Assembly (NCBI RefSeq): GCF_047238265.1
Contig: NZ_JBDFMM010000001.1
Span: 5,778,634-5,842,633, forward strand
DNA: 64,000 nucleotides
Reading direction: 5' to 3'
Origin: Paenibacillus_F sp047238265
GTDB lineage: Bacteria > Bacillota > Bacilli > Paenibacillales > NBRC-103111
Shown: in pieces, positions 1 to 7,510 of the stretch
How positions within the stretch are numbered: the stretch's first letter is position 1
Layout: the number at the start of each line of letters is the position of its first letter
The notes under the pieces: model-generated
The model's database searches: none
Told to the model about the DNA's origin: nothing
What the model saw: only the letters and a program-made list of their open reading frames with translations
Made by a program: the position numbers and the translations under genes

Positions 1-74
1 ACTAAGCGGATCGATCGCAGCACATATTGGACGAGAGGAGCAGTCCCGGCTTGTTTGGGCTGTTCAATATCCAT
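1..74 (-). CDS. 5' end of an unidentified, probably iron-regulated gene (runs off the window)
   Basis: An open frame starts at an ATG at position 74 and runs leftwards off the window, giving only 24 residues (MDIEQPKQAGTAPLVQYVLR and so on). This is too short to assign a family. It lies directly downstream of a Fur-box-like palindrome at 99-113 and behind the terminator of the siderophore-binding gene, so it is probably a separately transcribed, iron-regulated gene such as a permease. That role is inference from context only. The Shine-Dalgarno sequence is weak. Confidence 0.4.
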   Translation of the reverse strand, partial: MDIEQPKQAGTAPLVQYVLRSIRL

Positions 75-98
75 CGTTACTATCAACCGCCTTTTAAT

Positions 99-113
99 TG
101 ATATTCATTCTCA
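99..113 (-). promoter_or_regulatory. Fur box (imperfect 7-1-7 palindrome)
   Basis: Read on the minus strand the site is TGAGAATGAATATCA, which differs from the 7-1-7 Fur consensus TGATAATNATTATCA at two positions. It lies 25 bp upstream of the minus-strand start at 74, in the position expected for iron-dependent repression of that gene. Confidence 0.65.
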
Positions 114-133
114 ATTAACATAGTGTAAATCAA

Positions 134-173
134 AAAGAGCCGCCCATCAACCTTCGTTGAAAAGCGGCTCTTT
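134..173 (-). terminator. Rho-independent terminator of the siderophore-binding protein gene
   Basis: AAAGAGCCGC at 134-143 pairs perfectly with GCGGCTCTTT at 164-173. Read on the minus strand the stem continues into TTTTTGATT. It lies 53 bp past the stop of the minus-strand lipoprotein gene and separates it from the next iron-regulated gene. Confidence 0.85.
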
Positions 174-225
174 CCCAATTATGGCGATCAGTCCTGCCAA
201 TGAACTTAATCCCTCTTCTTTTCTG

Positions 226-1230
226 CTAAGGAGCCAGCAATCGAAGTAAATCATCCATCTTCAAACCGTTGGCCGTAATGGCTCCCGTCTGCCAATACGA
301 TCTCTCTACAGGATATACATGGCCGTTCTTAAATGCGGGAACGGTCTTCCATAACGGATTTTCCTTCATTTCCTTAAGTGCTTTCGCGTTGCTCTCTTCC
401 TCCCACGTCCCGTTGGACGGAAGCAAAATAATATGGTCCGCGTCAAGCTCCGGAATAACCTCCTTCGACAAGACGATATTGCCCTCCGTCATCGCCTTGG
501 CGAACCCCGGTGCATTCAGCCCAAGATCCTCATACAGGATTTGACCGACAAACGTGTTATGAACACCGAAAATATTAATCGATTTGTCTGCGACGTTCAT
601 CCGCAGAACAACAAGCTTCTCATCGCCGATCGCCGCCTTCAGCTTCGCCTTCACATCAACAATACGGGCTTCGTAATCGGCAAGAACCTGTTCCGCCTTG
701 CCGCTGATACCAAGCAAATCGGCGATTAAGGTCAATGTTTTGCGCGAATCCGCAAGTACGTCGTTCGGCAAGCGGAATGTCGGCGCAACCTTGGAATAGA
801 GCTCGTATTGCGCTGCATCGACCTCTCCGGCGCCGATGATCAAGTCCGGCTCGGACGCTAACAAAGCTTCGATGTTGCCGGTCACGTCGAACAACGGCAC
901 CTCCAGCTTCAAATAATCCTGCTTGCCCCACATCGGGTTATAATATTGCACAATAGGCGTTACCCCAAGCGCAACCAAATAATCTTCACGATAAAGAGCC
1001 GAGACTCGCTTCGGATTTTTCGGAATCTTTACCTCTCCGAAGCTGTCGGTTACGACGCGCGTTTCTGTCTGAGTGGGGGCTTCACTTGAAGCTGCCGTTG
1101 CCTGTGCAGGCTTATCGGCAGTCACCGTGGCCACAGCTTGATCACCTGTCGAGCCGCAACCTGTCACCGTAATCATAGCTGCCGTTATAAGCGATACCCA
1201 TCCTGTTTTCATAAATCCCGATCTTGCCAT
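226..1230 (-). CDS. Iron-siderophore ABC transporter substrate-binding lipoprotein (FecB/FepB type)
   Basis: Extracytoplasmic receptor that would bind ferric siderophore and pass it to an ABC permease. The start at 1230 is chosen because a GGAGTG motif precedes it at suitable spacing. Residues 1-24 form a lipoprotein signal peptide ending in the lipobox VTGC, with the lipidated cysteine at about residue 25, followed by a Thr/Ala/Ser-rich linker. The periplasmic-binding fold (class III, Fe-B12 family) follows: VTDSFGEVKIPKNPKRVSAL, then LLASEPDLIIGAG, and a C-terminal TANGLKMDDLL helix. The full length of about 334 aa is normal for the family. A perfect Fur palindrome sits about 60 bp upstream, so iron starvation should induce it. 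It has its own terminator. The actual siderophore cannot be deduced. Confidence 0.93.
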   Translation of the reverse strand: MARSGFMKTGWVSLITAAMITVTGCGSTGDQAVATVTADKPAQATAASSEAPTQTETRVVTDSFGEVKIPKNPKRVSALYREDYLVALGVTPIVQYYNPMWGKQDYLKLEVPLFDVTGNIEALLASEPDLIIGAGEVDAAQYELYSKVAPTFRLPNDVLADSRKTLTLIADLLGISGKAEQVLADYEARIVDVKAKLKAAIGDEKLVVLRMNVADKSINIFGVHNTFVGQILYEDLGLNAPGFAKAMTEGNIVLSKEVIPELDADHIILLPSNGTWEEESNAKALKEMKENPLWKTVPAFKNGHVYPVERSYWQTGAITANGLKMDDLLRLLAP

Positions 1231-1288
1231 GATTAAATCCACTCCCATAAGTTGTATGTTTTGCAGCCAACAATTCGTTTATTTATAA

Positions 1289-1303
1289 TGATAATCATTA
1301 TCA
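1289..1303 (-). promoter_or_regulatory. Perfect Fur box
   Basis: TGATAATCATTATCA is an exact match to the 7-1-7 Fur consensus, within an extended palindrome ATAATGATAATCATTATCAT. It lies between the divergent siderophore-binding gene (start 1230) and the plus-strand TPR gene, much nearer the former, which it most likely controls. Confidence 0.93.
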
Positions 1304-1551
1304 TTTAGCTTGAGTAGATTTTACCCCATATTGAATTCCATGATCAATACACATTCTCTACGACCCGCTTTGTACAAACTCGTCGATTTCTTACTAAAGT
1401 CCGGGAAAATGACGATAAACTAGAGCAGGTTTTCAATGTATGAATTAGGTCTAAAAATTTGGTAGACTTTTCATATGGGATTGTTGGCCTGAAGTCAAAG
1501 ACTGTGCCGAGCACATTCATTTATCCAATCAATAGAACAGGAGAGATCGCG

Positions 1552-1974
1552 TTGCAGCTCCCGGATTCCACTTATTCCGCAATTAAGGCTCTATGTAAAC
1601 AAGGCGATGATTTAGTGAAAACAGCCGATTTTGACGCCGCCAAGCAAAGTTATCTGGCCGCCCTCCGTTTATTGCCTGAAAATCATCAAGATTGGGAGGC
1701 CGCTACCTGGATATTTGCAGCTATTGGAGATGTCCACTATCATATGAGGAATTACGATAAGGCCTTCAAGTGCTTTTTTAATGCCGTGCAGTGTCCGAAT
1801 GGGTTGGGGAATCCGTATATTCATCTTCGGCTGGGGCAGTTATATTACGAACAGGAAAACTTTGAAAAAGCGGCTGACGAGTTGACCCGGGCTTACATGG
1901 GCGCCGGTATTGAGATTTTTATGGAAGACGACCCCAAGTATCTTGAGTTTTTAGAGACAAACATAGAGATTTGA
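1552..1974 (+). CDS. Tetratricopeptide-repeat protein, small, immunity-neighbourhood type
   Basis: A soluble all-helical protein of 140 aa. The TTG at 1552 is preferred as start because AGGAGA lies just upstream and the family pattern begins there (MQLPDSTYSAIKALCKQGDD); an ATG-like start at 1459 would add 31 residues with no Shine-Dalgarno. TPR units are visible at about residues 10-40 (GDDLVKTADFDAAKQSYLAA), 50-80 (FAAIGDVHYHMRNYDKAFKC) and 85-120 (HLRLGQLYYEQENFEKAADE). Similar short TPR proteins with the GLGNPYIHLRLGQ signature are common next to contact-dependent or polymorphic toxin loci of Bacillales (established knowledge), but their function is not settled. The two genes that follow on the opposite strand also look like immunity-type proteins. 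Confidence 0.75.
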   Translation: MQLPDSTYSAIKALCKQGDDLVKTADFDAAKQSYLAALRLLPENHQDWEAATWIFAAIGDVHYHMRNYDKAFKCFFNAVQCPNGLGNPYIHLRLGQLYYEQENFEKAADELTRAYMGAGIEIFMEDDPKYLEFLETNIEI

Positions 1975-2084
1975 ACATTGAGGTTAGTTCACCTAGCACT
2001 AAATCATATAGATTTTATATCTTTTTGTTGCATCTGTTGCTGCTCGATAACAGGAACCTATAAAATTACCGTTATAAACAAAAC

Positions 2085-2113
2085 AAACCCGGCCTTTAGA
2101 AAGGTCCGGGTTT
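2085..2113 (-). terminator. Rho-independent terminator
   Basis: AAACCCGGCCTT (2085-2096) and AAGGTCCGGGTTT (2101-2113) form a stem. On the minus strand it is followed by GTTTGTTTTGTTT, so it terminates the minus-strand gene ending at 2144. The plus-strand TPR gene may use it from the other side. Confidence 0.7.
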
Positions 2114-2143
2114 GGAAGTAGTTGTTCAATTCTCTAAACTGCT

Positions 2144-2569
2144 TTAAACAATTGTAGCTCTGTACCCTGTATTCTTGCCTTTTTCAACCGCTTCGATATA
2201 GCCATCGAAATAATAGGGGATATCATCTTCCCTACCATTCCGAATTCTGCCTCTAACTTTATCGAAGGCAAATATAGAAATTGAATATTCAGGCTCTCCA
2301 GTAACTAACACGGGTTGGTCTCTTTCTTGTACCCAAATGTACCGTCCCCCATAATTCCTTCTGGCCACTTCAAAAATGTAACATCCCGCCATAGAAGAAA
2401 CAGAATCCAATGCATGATCATCGATTCCATACTCACATAACTCTTCTAGCAATGCGTCAAGTTGTCTTAGACTTTGCACACTATAATCAAAATTTCCTTT
2501 ATCGGAAAAATTATTTACAAAACTTTCTGCCGTACTAATAATGTCATGTTCTAATTTGCTTATCATCAT
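2144..2569 (-). CDS. Uncharacterised 141-aa acidic protein, possible immunity protein
   Basis: I do not recognise a named family with certainty. The protein is soluble, with no signal peptide or membrane segment. An N-terminal helical half (SKLEHDIISTAESFVNNF, LDALLEELCEYGIDDHALDS) leads to a compact half with ARRNYGGRYIW, QPVLVTGEPEYSISIFAFDK, GRIRNGREDDIPYYFDGY. This layout, of small acidic proteins with a GRY-W then PVLVTG pattern, recurs among orphan immunity-like proteins of Firmicutes. A GGGGGG motif precedes the start; the second ATG at 2566 is equally possible. Base composition is AT-richer than the core genome. It has its own terminator and lies beside another immunity-like gene. No toxin gene is present in the window. 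Confidence 0.6.
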   Translation of the reverse strand: MMISKLEHDIISTAESFVNNFSDKGNFDYSVQSLRQLDALLEELCEYGIDDHALDSVSSMAGCYIFEVARRNYGGRYIWVQERDQPVLVTGEPEYSISIFAFDKVRGRIRNGREDDIPYYFDGYIEAVEKGKNTGYRATIV

Positions 2570-2658
2570 GCTTCCCCCCTTGAATAGTGAGCTTACAGTT
2601 AGAAGTACTCACCCTTTAACTTTTACTATCGGTTCGGCGTAACATCTATAGAGCGAAA

Positions 2659-3300
2659 TCAAGAGAACTGCCAAAAGCCTGCTACAGGGCGTTCTATCTC
2701 GGCCGCCCCTATTATGGCGAAGATATATAGGGATCCAAAACCAAAAGGATAATTGTAATCGTCCTTAACCAACGTTTCGGGGTAACCGTCTTCATCTACT
2801 TGAAATAAAAAGGAATATGAATCCTCTCTCAGCTTCGTAAAATAATAGTCTTCATTTTGAATAAGCCTCGGGTTTCCTCCTACTTTGATCAAAAAAGACT
2901 GCTCCATCGATTTCTCGTCCTTGCTTAATACCCCATTCGAAATGATGTGTTTTATAAGGCCTCGATTAGTAAACATCTCTTTGGTGCTTTCCGTTGAAAT
3001 GGGGTGTTCAATCACCTTGATCGAGCAATTAGGATATAAATTATTTTCCAAATACTCGTCATAGGAGTCAGGAATGAAGATCGAAATCATGCTCTCCGGT
3101 TTAAAGGGATGGACGAGGGTCAAGTAAAAAACATATTTCCGGTTGCCTTCATGAATGAGGTCATCTTGATCATCAAAAAATTCGGGTGCATTTCCACCGA
3201 TCCATCCTGTCCCCTGATCTTTCCGCAGGTTAGAATCGGCATAGTAAAGAATACTATCTGTTCGTTCATCTAAAACGTTTATTTTATTGTCCAAAGGCAT
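2659..3300 (-). CDS. DUF1963/YwqG-like protein, possible immunity protein
   Basis: A soluble protein of 213 aa. The start at 3300 follows AAGGAG at about 9 nt; an upstream ATG at 3318 would translate the Shine-Dalgarno itself. The C-terminal half carries KVGGNPRLIQNEDYYF, SFLFQVDEDGYP, GFGSLYIFA, a pattern that resembles DUF1963 (YwqG) proteins (SFLFQVDE, GxGSLYIF). Those proteins are known mostly from polymorphic-toxin neighbourhoods, often duplicated as orphan immunity genes. Assignment is by motif likeness only. It is co-oriented with the 141-aa gene and with a decayed ORF upstream, and has lower GC than the core genes. Confidence 0.6.
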   Translation of the reverse strand: MPLDNKINVLDERTDSILYYADSNLRKDQGTGWIGGNAPEFFDDQDDLIHEGNRKYVFYLTLVHPFKPESMISIFIPDSYDEYLENNLYPNCSIKVIEHPISTESTKEMFTNRGLIKHIISNGVLSKDEKSMEQSFLIKVGGNPRLIQNEDYYFTKLREDSYSFLFQVDEDGYPETLVKDDYNYPFGFGSLYIFAIIGAAEIERPVAGFWQFS

Positions 3301-3353
3301 TCTACAACTCTCCTTCAAGATACTTAATGAGGTACCTCTTAGGCCGCTAGGTC

Positions 3354-3514
3354 CTAGACTACTTTATTCCCCCCTTCTTGTAAGATGGCTGTCCCGCCTA
3401 TTAAACAGGAAATCTCGATATCATCTATATCCACCATCTTATCCTTCTCTTTATCATAGTACTCCCCAAATGGTACAGATGAAAGGAAGTCCCCTTGCGA
3501 TACTCCACGGTCAT
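3354..3514 (-). pseudogene. Decayed short ORF between the immunity-like genes and the WYL regulator
   Basis: On the minus strand AAAGGAG stands 6 nt before an ATG at 3514, but that frame closes after about 29 codons. A different frame stays open to a stop at 3354-3356 and reads as plausible protein (GVSQGDFLSSVPFGEYYDKE, then DDIEISCLIGGTAILQEGG) but has no start codon. The simplest reading is the 3' part of a small gene shifted by a frameshift near its start. The family is not recognised. Confidence 0.3.
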
Positions 3515-3593
3515 TTCTATTCTCCTTTATGCGACATTTCCGATGGTGATTGCCAAAATATAATTATTAAGGCCACCCTGCAGCAGGATAGCC

Positions 3594-4589
3594 TTAACTT
3601 GTGCCTAGCGTGTATTTTGTTAAAGTATCCGCACTTCCCCTTAACCGCTCTTCCAAAATCAAACGCAGTTCATCAGGAATCCGTTCATACTCGACTCCTT
3701 TCCCCAAAAACAAAAGCCAATCCGCGTAATACTCCAGCGCCTCAACATCGGCCACATTCAGTTGAACATTGAAAATCCCACTGGACTGGAACATCCCTGT
3801 AAAGGACAAAATAATCCCCGGCGGATGCAAACGCTTAAAGCGTTGAACCCCGGTCGCATCAAGCTTTACAACCAGATTGGATTCACGTGCATCAAGCCGT
3901 TTTTTGCTCAAGATCTCTTGCTCAGACCGCTTCATCTCCTGCTTAGAAATGGCCGAATCCCGCAGCATCTCAACGGGCAGATAACGAAACTCATCGGTAT
4001 CAAGATCATAAACCTCAACCAGCCAACGAGCGTTTGAATTAAAAATATGAATCAAAAAAACGTCCATTAACTGGGGCCACCCGGGACTCGGCTCATAAGT
4101 CAAACGCAAGTGCTTATCCCGCGCAGCAAGCGAAATCAACTGGTTCAACTCCGCTGGCGCCGCATCATCGAGTTCCAACAGATTTGGATTGGCAGGATTT
4201 GTGTTTTCAAAAAGCAAGATATTATTCAGCTCGATCAACTCGTCGTGCTGGGTTTGCGAGGCGATGCCGATGAGTTTTTCAGTGATGGAACGGCGATTTT
4301 GCAAATAGGGCAACTGCGAATTTTTCGAAGCGATAAAGCTGATAAATATCGCTTTCAGCTCCTCTGGCGTGAAACGGACGGCGGACAGATACTGATTTTG
4401 CAGGACATTGTATCCACCCCCGCGTCCAAGCTCGGTCGTCAGCGGAAAACCCATCGCCTGTATCTCGTTAATGTCGCGGATCGCTGTCGCGCGGGAAATC
4501 TTGAACTCACGCTGAATCTCTGCAATCGTGAAATGCGCGCGGTTATTGATGAAGCGCATGATCAGATTCACTCGTTCTATCTTTTTCAT
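3594..4589 (-). CDS. YafY-type transcriptional regulator with HTH_11 and WYL domains
   Basis: A DNA-binding regulator of 331 aa. Residues 1-60 form a winged HTH (VNLIMRFINNRAHFTIAEIQ, SRATAIRDINEIQAMG), followed by the RGGGYNVL wing typical of YafY/YobV proteins. The WYL ligand-sensing domain covers roughly residues 135-225 (the signature is degenerate: ARWLVEVYDLDTDEFRYLPV), and a WCX C-terminal extension ends at about residue 320. The gene is divergent from two GyrI-like genes and probably controls them. On its own strand a TACAAT lies only 6 nt before the ATG with no Shine-Dalgarno, so the mRNA may be leaderless. Confidence 0.88.
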   Translation of the reverse strand: MKKIERVNLIMRFINNRAHFTIAEIQREFKISRATAIRDINEIQAMGFPLTTELGRGGGYNVLQNQYLSAVRFTPEELKAIFISFIASKNSQLPYLQNRRSITEKLIGIASQTQHDELIELNNILLFENTNPANPNLLELDDAAPAELNQLISLAARDKHLRLTYEPSPGWPQLMDVFLIHIFNSNARWLVEVYDLDTDEFRYLPVEMLRDSAISKQEMKRSEQEILSKKRLDARESNLVVKLDATGVQRFKRLHPPGIILSFTGMFQSSGIFNVQLNVADVEALEYYADWLLFLGKGVEYERIPDELRLILEERLRGSADTLTKYTLGTS

Positions 4590-4648
4590 GATTTTATTGT
4601 ATCAGAAATGCAGCATTCATACTGATTTTGATGCTGTTTTTGCCTTAC

Positions 4649-4685
4649 TTTTTGATACCGGATAAAAGGTTTCATTTTTTGATAC
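4649..4685. promoter_or_regulatory. Direct repeat TTTTTGATAC x2, candidate operator of the WYL regulator
   Basis: TTTTTGATAC occurs at 4649-4658 and 4676-4685, with starts 27 bp apart. A related inverted copy, GTATCAGAAA, lies at 4599-4608. All three are between the divergent WYL gene and the GyrI-like gene. A TTGATA inside the second copy could serve as -35. The operator role is inferred from position and repetition. Confidence 0.45.
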
Positions 4686-4738
4686 ATTTAGCGAATAGGA
4701 TCAATCTTGTAAGATATGACCCTAAAGGAGAGATTAAA

Positions 4739-5218
4739 ATGTCTACCTACTCCATCCAGACCATCTCGGAAAACTACAAAATGACTGCTTTCGGTGTTTC
4801 ACTGGAGGACTACAACGACTGGGCGGGTAATGCCGCCAAAACTGCCGCGAAAAAAGCTGAAATCACTGAAAACGGCAAGCTTGCCAAACTTCTCGCGCTC
4901 GCTGACGGACAGGAATATCAAATTAACTACGTTCTCGACGGCAAAGCCTGGCGCGGCTTCGGCGTGAAGGGTGCATACGACGTGGAAGACACGGTCGTCC
5001 TCGACTTTCTCGCTGGGGATTACCTCGTGGTGCCTGAAACAGGCTCTGACAAAGACCGCCTTGCTGACGAAATAACAGGCAAAGTTTTCGGTGGCCTGCT
5101 GCAAGAAATCACGGACTACAAATACGTGGGTCCAGGTAACTCGACATTCGTCAAAGCAATTGAAGACGGTAAATTCTACGGGGAAATGTGGCTTCGTGTC
5201 AAAAAAGTAGTAGACTAA
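4739..5218 (+). CDS. GyrI-like (effector-binding-domain) small-molecule-binding protein, copy 1
   Basis: A stand-alone GyrI-like/AraC_E_bind domain protein of 159 aa. The start at 4739 follows AAAGGAGAG. Visible pattern: YKMTAFGVSL at the N-terminus, a central INYVLDGKAWRGFGVKGAYD strand pair, a DYLVVPETG turn, and the C-terminal FYGEMWLRVKK strand that closes the SHS2-type fold. Such domains bind hydrophobic or cationic ligands, and some proteins of this fold inhibit gyrase or sense drugs (family knowledge). The second copy starts 22 bp downstream, so the two form an operon, divergent from the WYL regulator. Confidence 0.75.
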   Translation: MSTYSIQTISENYKMTAFGVSLEDYNDWAGNAAKTAAKKAEITENGKLAKLLALADGQEYQINYVLDGKAWRGFGVKGAYDVEDTVVLDFLAGDYLVVPETGSDKDRLADEITGKVFGGLLQEITDYKYVGPGNSTFVKAIEDGKFYGEMWLRVKKVVD

Positions 5219-5240
5219 TCTTAGTCAAAGGAGGTCTCTC

Positions 5241-5717
5241 ATGGCAAATTACACCGTTGAACACAAAAAATCATTTACATTGACCGCTTATGGTTTTTCA
5301 CTTCAATCGAATTTTCAAGACGCCCCAGCTCTGCAAAAGGAAAAAGCGGAGTTTTGGGCAGGACTCAAGGCTGACGGACGTTTTGATAAGCTCAAGGCGG
5401 CCGCAAAAGATAATCGCGAATGGTCCGTCAACGAGGTTTATCAAGGCAGACCGTGGAATTATTTCGCGGTAGAAGCCGGCAAATCGGTCGCTGACGCAAC
5501 ACGCATCATCGAATTTCCGGAAAGCGAGTACATCGTGCTCGCAGGAACCGGGGAAAAGGAAACTTTGTTTGATCAGTTGACTTACCGCGCCTTTGGCGAA
5601 GTCTTGGCACAAATCACTGACTATGCTTACATCGGCGGTCCAAATGCGACTTATCGCAAAGAAAACGGTAACGGCACTTTCTATGGGGAATTTTGGGTTC
5701 CCGTGGTTAAAAAATAG
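5241..5717 (+). CDS. GyrI-like (effector-binding-domain) protein, copy 2
   Basis: 158 aa, starting behind AAAGGAGG. It is a diverged tandem duplicate of the preceding gene: FTLTAYGFSLQ matches YKMTAFGVSL, VNEVYQGRPWNYFAVEAGKS matches the INYVLDGKAWRGFGVK segment, EYIVLAGTG matches DYLVVPETG, and FYGEFWVPVVKK matches FYGEMWLRVKK. It probably binds a related ligand or forms a heterodimer with copy 1 (inference). A terminator-like hairpin follows at 5824-5841. Confidence 0.75.
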   Translation: MANYTVEHKKSFTLTAYGFSLQSNFQDAPALQKEKAEFWAGLKADGRFDKLKAAAKDNREWSVNEVYQGRPWNYFAVEAGKSVADATRIIEFPESEYIVLAGTGEKETLFDQLTYRAFGEVLAQITDYAYIGGPNATYRKENGNGTFYGEFWVPVVKK

Positions 5718-5823
5718 TAGGATGGCAAGTGTATACCACCTATTTCTCGAAGACAACTCCTTTACAAGCCAAAAAGGCTGCCCTGAACGGGGTGGCCTAT
5801 TTACTTTAGATGCAGAATTTTAA

Positions 5824-5841
5824 GGCACCCAATTGGGTGCC
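5824..5841. terminator. Hairpin terminator between convergent genes
   Basis: GGCACCC (5824-5830), AATT loop, GGGTGCC (5835-5841), flanked by short A and T runs on either side. It lies between the plus-strand GyrI pair and the minus-strand ABC-F gene, and can act in both directions. A second, weaker hairpin precedes it near 5770-5793. Confidence 0.6.
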
Positions 5842-5890
5842 CTTGCTTTGTAACATGTATGTTGAGAGGTATCGAGAGAACCATTCTCCC

Positions 5891-7465
5891 TTATAGGCTT
5901 TGTTCGGTCACTCCCGTCACCGGATCGAAGGTCAGCATTTTCGTCCCTATCTTATCGATGAAGAAGCGATCATGACTGACCGTAATGACGGCGCCGGGAA
6001 AATGGATTAGAGCTTGCTCCATGACCTGAATACTCATGAGATCCAGATGGTTGGTAGGCTCGTCCAAGATGATAACCGCCGCACCCGATAGAAGACACTT
6101 GGCCAGCGCCACCCGAGCCTTCTGTCCGCCGGACAGATGGCCGATCTCCTTGCTCAGATCCGCCTCCGAGAATTGCAGCATCGATAGAAATTTGGCCACC
6201 TTTTTGCGCGGGGCGTCCAGCCCCAATCCATACGTATTCACCGCGTGGCTAACGGTATCCTTGGGATCAAGCTCCCCCCACATCCGGTTGAAGTAGGCGT
6301 AGCTAACGCCCTTCTCCCAGATAACCTCTCCCGACTCCGGTTTCTCCGCCCCGGTAAGCGTCTTGATGAGCGTGGACTTCCCGCTTCCGTTCGGCCCCGC
6401 GATGACCAAGCGATCTTCCTTCTGAATATCGAAGCTAACGTTCTCGAAGATCTGCCTGCCCTCGTAGGTCTGTCCGATCTTCTTCACCTCGCATAGCTTA
6501 TCCGGGAAACGCAGCCTCTCGTATATATCGGTAATCAGTACGTTAACGGGATGCGGCTCGATCCGCTTCTTGTTATCCGCCAGCTTCCGTGAGAGACGGT
6601 CCTTGGAAGCGGATTTCCTGCTCGCGCGGTCGTCGATCGCCTCAGACTCCATGAGCAGCAGCTCTTCCTCCCATTCGAACTGACGGTCCAGCTCCTTCTT
6701 GCGCATCTTCTTCTTACGGACATAATCGGTGTAGTTGCCTTCGTATTCCTGAAAATGATAATTCTCGATCTCGATCGTACGCGTGACGACCTTATCGATG
6801 AATTGCCGGTCATGCGACACCAGAATCATGGCTCCCTTGAACCGGTACAGCCACTGCTCCAGCCATGCAATGCCTTCCATATCGAGGTAATTCGTAGGCT
6901 CGTCGAGCAGAACGACATCGGGCAGCTCGATTAGTAACTTCGCGAGCGCCGCACGGTTACGCCATCCCCCGGACAACTCATCGATCGGCTGATTTCGGGA
7001 TCTGTCGTTGAACCCTAGCTTCGTGAGCACTGTGTCAATCTCGACGGACACGTTCCAGCCATCGAGATGATCCATTTGCTCGAATAACTCCGCCTGCCTC
7101 GCTAGCAGCCCCTCCATTTCGTTATTGTCTGTAACCAAACCCAGCTTATTTCCTACCTCTAGCAGCTCTCGCTCGATAAGGGCAACCTGCTCGAAGCACA
7201 TTTCCAGTTCTTGCTGAACAGACAGGCTTCCGCTCAATTCCGAGAATTGAGAGAAATATCCGATTTTCAACTGAGGACTTATTTCTACTCTGCCGGAAGT
7301 CGGCTCCTCTTTGCCCATAATGAGTTTAAATACCGTCGACTTGCCGGCACCGTTTCGTCCGATCAGGCCGATACGTTCCCCTTGCATAACTCGAAAATAA
7401 ATATCACGAAAGATCATGGACCCTTCATACTTCTTCGTGACGTTCTCCAAACGTATTACGCTCAT
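5891..7465 (-). CDS. ABC-F family ATPase (duplicated ATP-binding cassette, no membrane domain)
   Basis: Soluble tandem-ABC protein of 524 aa. It starts at ATG 7465 behind AAGGGTG; the GTG at 7474 is less likely. Cassette 1: Walker A GRNGAGKST, signature LSGGW, Walker B VVLLDEPTNYLD. A basic interdomain linker follows (KKKMRKKELDRQ to DNKKRIEPHP). Cassette 2: Walker A GPNGSGKST, signature LSGGQ, Walker B VIILDEPTNHLD, switch HDRFF. ABC-F proteins act on the ribosome E site as translation factors or as antibiotic ribosome-protection factors. Which applies here cannot be told from sequence by eye. It lacks the long coiled C-terminal extension of Uup. Confidence 0.9.
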   Translation of the reverse strand: MSVIRLENVTKKYEGSMIFRDIYFRVMQGERIGLIGRNGAGKSTVFKLIMGKEEPTSGRVEISPQLKIGYFSQFSELSGSLSVQQELEMCFEQVALIERELLEVGNKLGLVTDNNEMEGLLARQAELFEQMDHLDGWNVSVEIDTVLTKLGFNDRSRNQPIDELSGGWRNRAALAKLLIELPDVVLLDEPTNYLDMEGIAWLEQWLYRFKGAMILVSHDRQFIDKVVTRTIEIENYHFQEYEGNYTDYVRKKKMRKKELDRQFEWEEELLLMESEAIDDRASRKSASKDRLSRKLADNKKRIEPHPVNVLITDIYERLRFPDKLCEVKKIGQTYEGRQIFENVSFDIQKEDRLVIAGPNGSGKSTLIKTLTGAEKPESGEVIWEKGVSYAYFNRMWGELDPKDTVSHAVNTYGLGLDAPRKKVAKFLSMLQFSEADLSKEIGHLSGGQKARVALAKCLLSGAAVIILDEPTNHLDLMSIQVMEQALIHFPGAVITVSHDRFFIDKIGTKMLTFDPVTGVTEQSL

Positions 7466-7510
7466 GGCTATCACCCTTACTTTAGCAAGATATCGAAACT
7501 ATTAAAGTTT

